Source: Astropecten irregularis (Eukaryota; Echinodermata; Asteroidea; Paxillosida; Astropectinidae). From it: a DNA stretch of 64,000 bases. Below, piece after piece: positions 63,966 through 64,000 of the stretch; the stretch's first letter is position 1, and each line of letters starts with the position of its first letter. The notes beneath the pieces are model-generated. The model was not told where the DNA came from. It saw only the letters and a list, made by a program, of their open reading frames with translations, and did no database searches. Both the position numbers and the translations under genes were made by a program. The DNA lies in the NCBI GenBank assembly GCA_963971285.1, contig OZ020261.1, positions 3,348,001 to 3,412,000 on the forward strand. The letters are read 5' to 3'.

Positions 63966-64000
63966 AAAGGGTCGACAGAATGCGTGCATTGTGATTGGCC

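Noticed and set aside
1..64000. CRISPR array, rRNA genes, bacterial-type operons
   Set aside because: Regular arrays present are palindromic repeats without unique spacers of fixed length; genes are eukaryotic.

Overview
The window looks like nuclear DNA from an invertebrate metazoan with motile cilia, probably a marine one and possibly a deuterostome such as an echinoderm, hemichordate or lancelet. The species cannot be fixed from the sequence alone. The reasons are short exons with GT/AG introns, an axonemal dynein gene, a giant C2H2 zinc-finger gene, a tRNA-derived SINE with a conserved core, and a very mixed set of retrotransposons and small inverted-repeat elements. No rRNA gene, CRISPR array or bacterial operon is visible.

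Layout. 1-16561 (+): the last nine exons of an outer-arm axonemal dynein heavy chain (DNAH5/DNAH8 type), about 481 codons. Its introns hold a 2.6-kb hAT-like element, a decayed 6-kb Gypsy LTR element (Gypsy-1, antisense), a SINE and several MITEs. 16562-18397: 3' flank with small elements and a helically phased cluster of TGACCT half-sites. 18398-23401: termini of a DIRS-type element enclosing a second, truncated Gypsy element (Gypsy-2). 23535-30170: MITEs, an integrase fragment, a BEL/Pao-like gag remnant and two arrays of an 11-bp palindromic unit. 30936-37214: a structurally complete DIRS element (DIRS-1), lying inside a pair of about 560-bp inverted arms. 37786-41727: AT-rich DNA, probably 3' flank of the next gene. 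41728-47985 (-): one uninterrupted 2085-codon zinc-finger gene with a spliced 5' UTR. 48979-51800: a decayed DIRS/Ngaro-like element (+). 52370-53760: a deleted LINE fragment (-). 53761-64000: no gene recognised; foldbacks, MITEs and dispersed repeats.

How the parts relate. Only two host genes are supported, the dynein motor of cilia and a probable nuclear DNA-binding regulator, and nothing links them in function. Nearly everything between them is transposable DNA, often nested: a MITE inside an inverted arm, the DIRS between the arms, a Gypsy fragment between DIRS ends, a mariner-like foldback beside a decayed MITE. The observations most worth following are a C2H2 zinc-finger extension after the Gypsy-1 integrase, the DIRS-ended chimera with a Gypsy interior, the fully defined DIRS-1 circle junction, the palindromic 11-bp arrays that are open in all six frames, and a five-fold D-H-S/C-Y motif in the tail of the zinc-finger protein.
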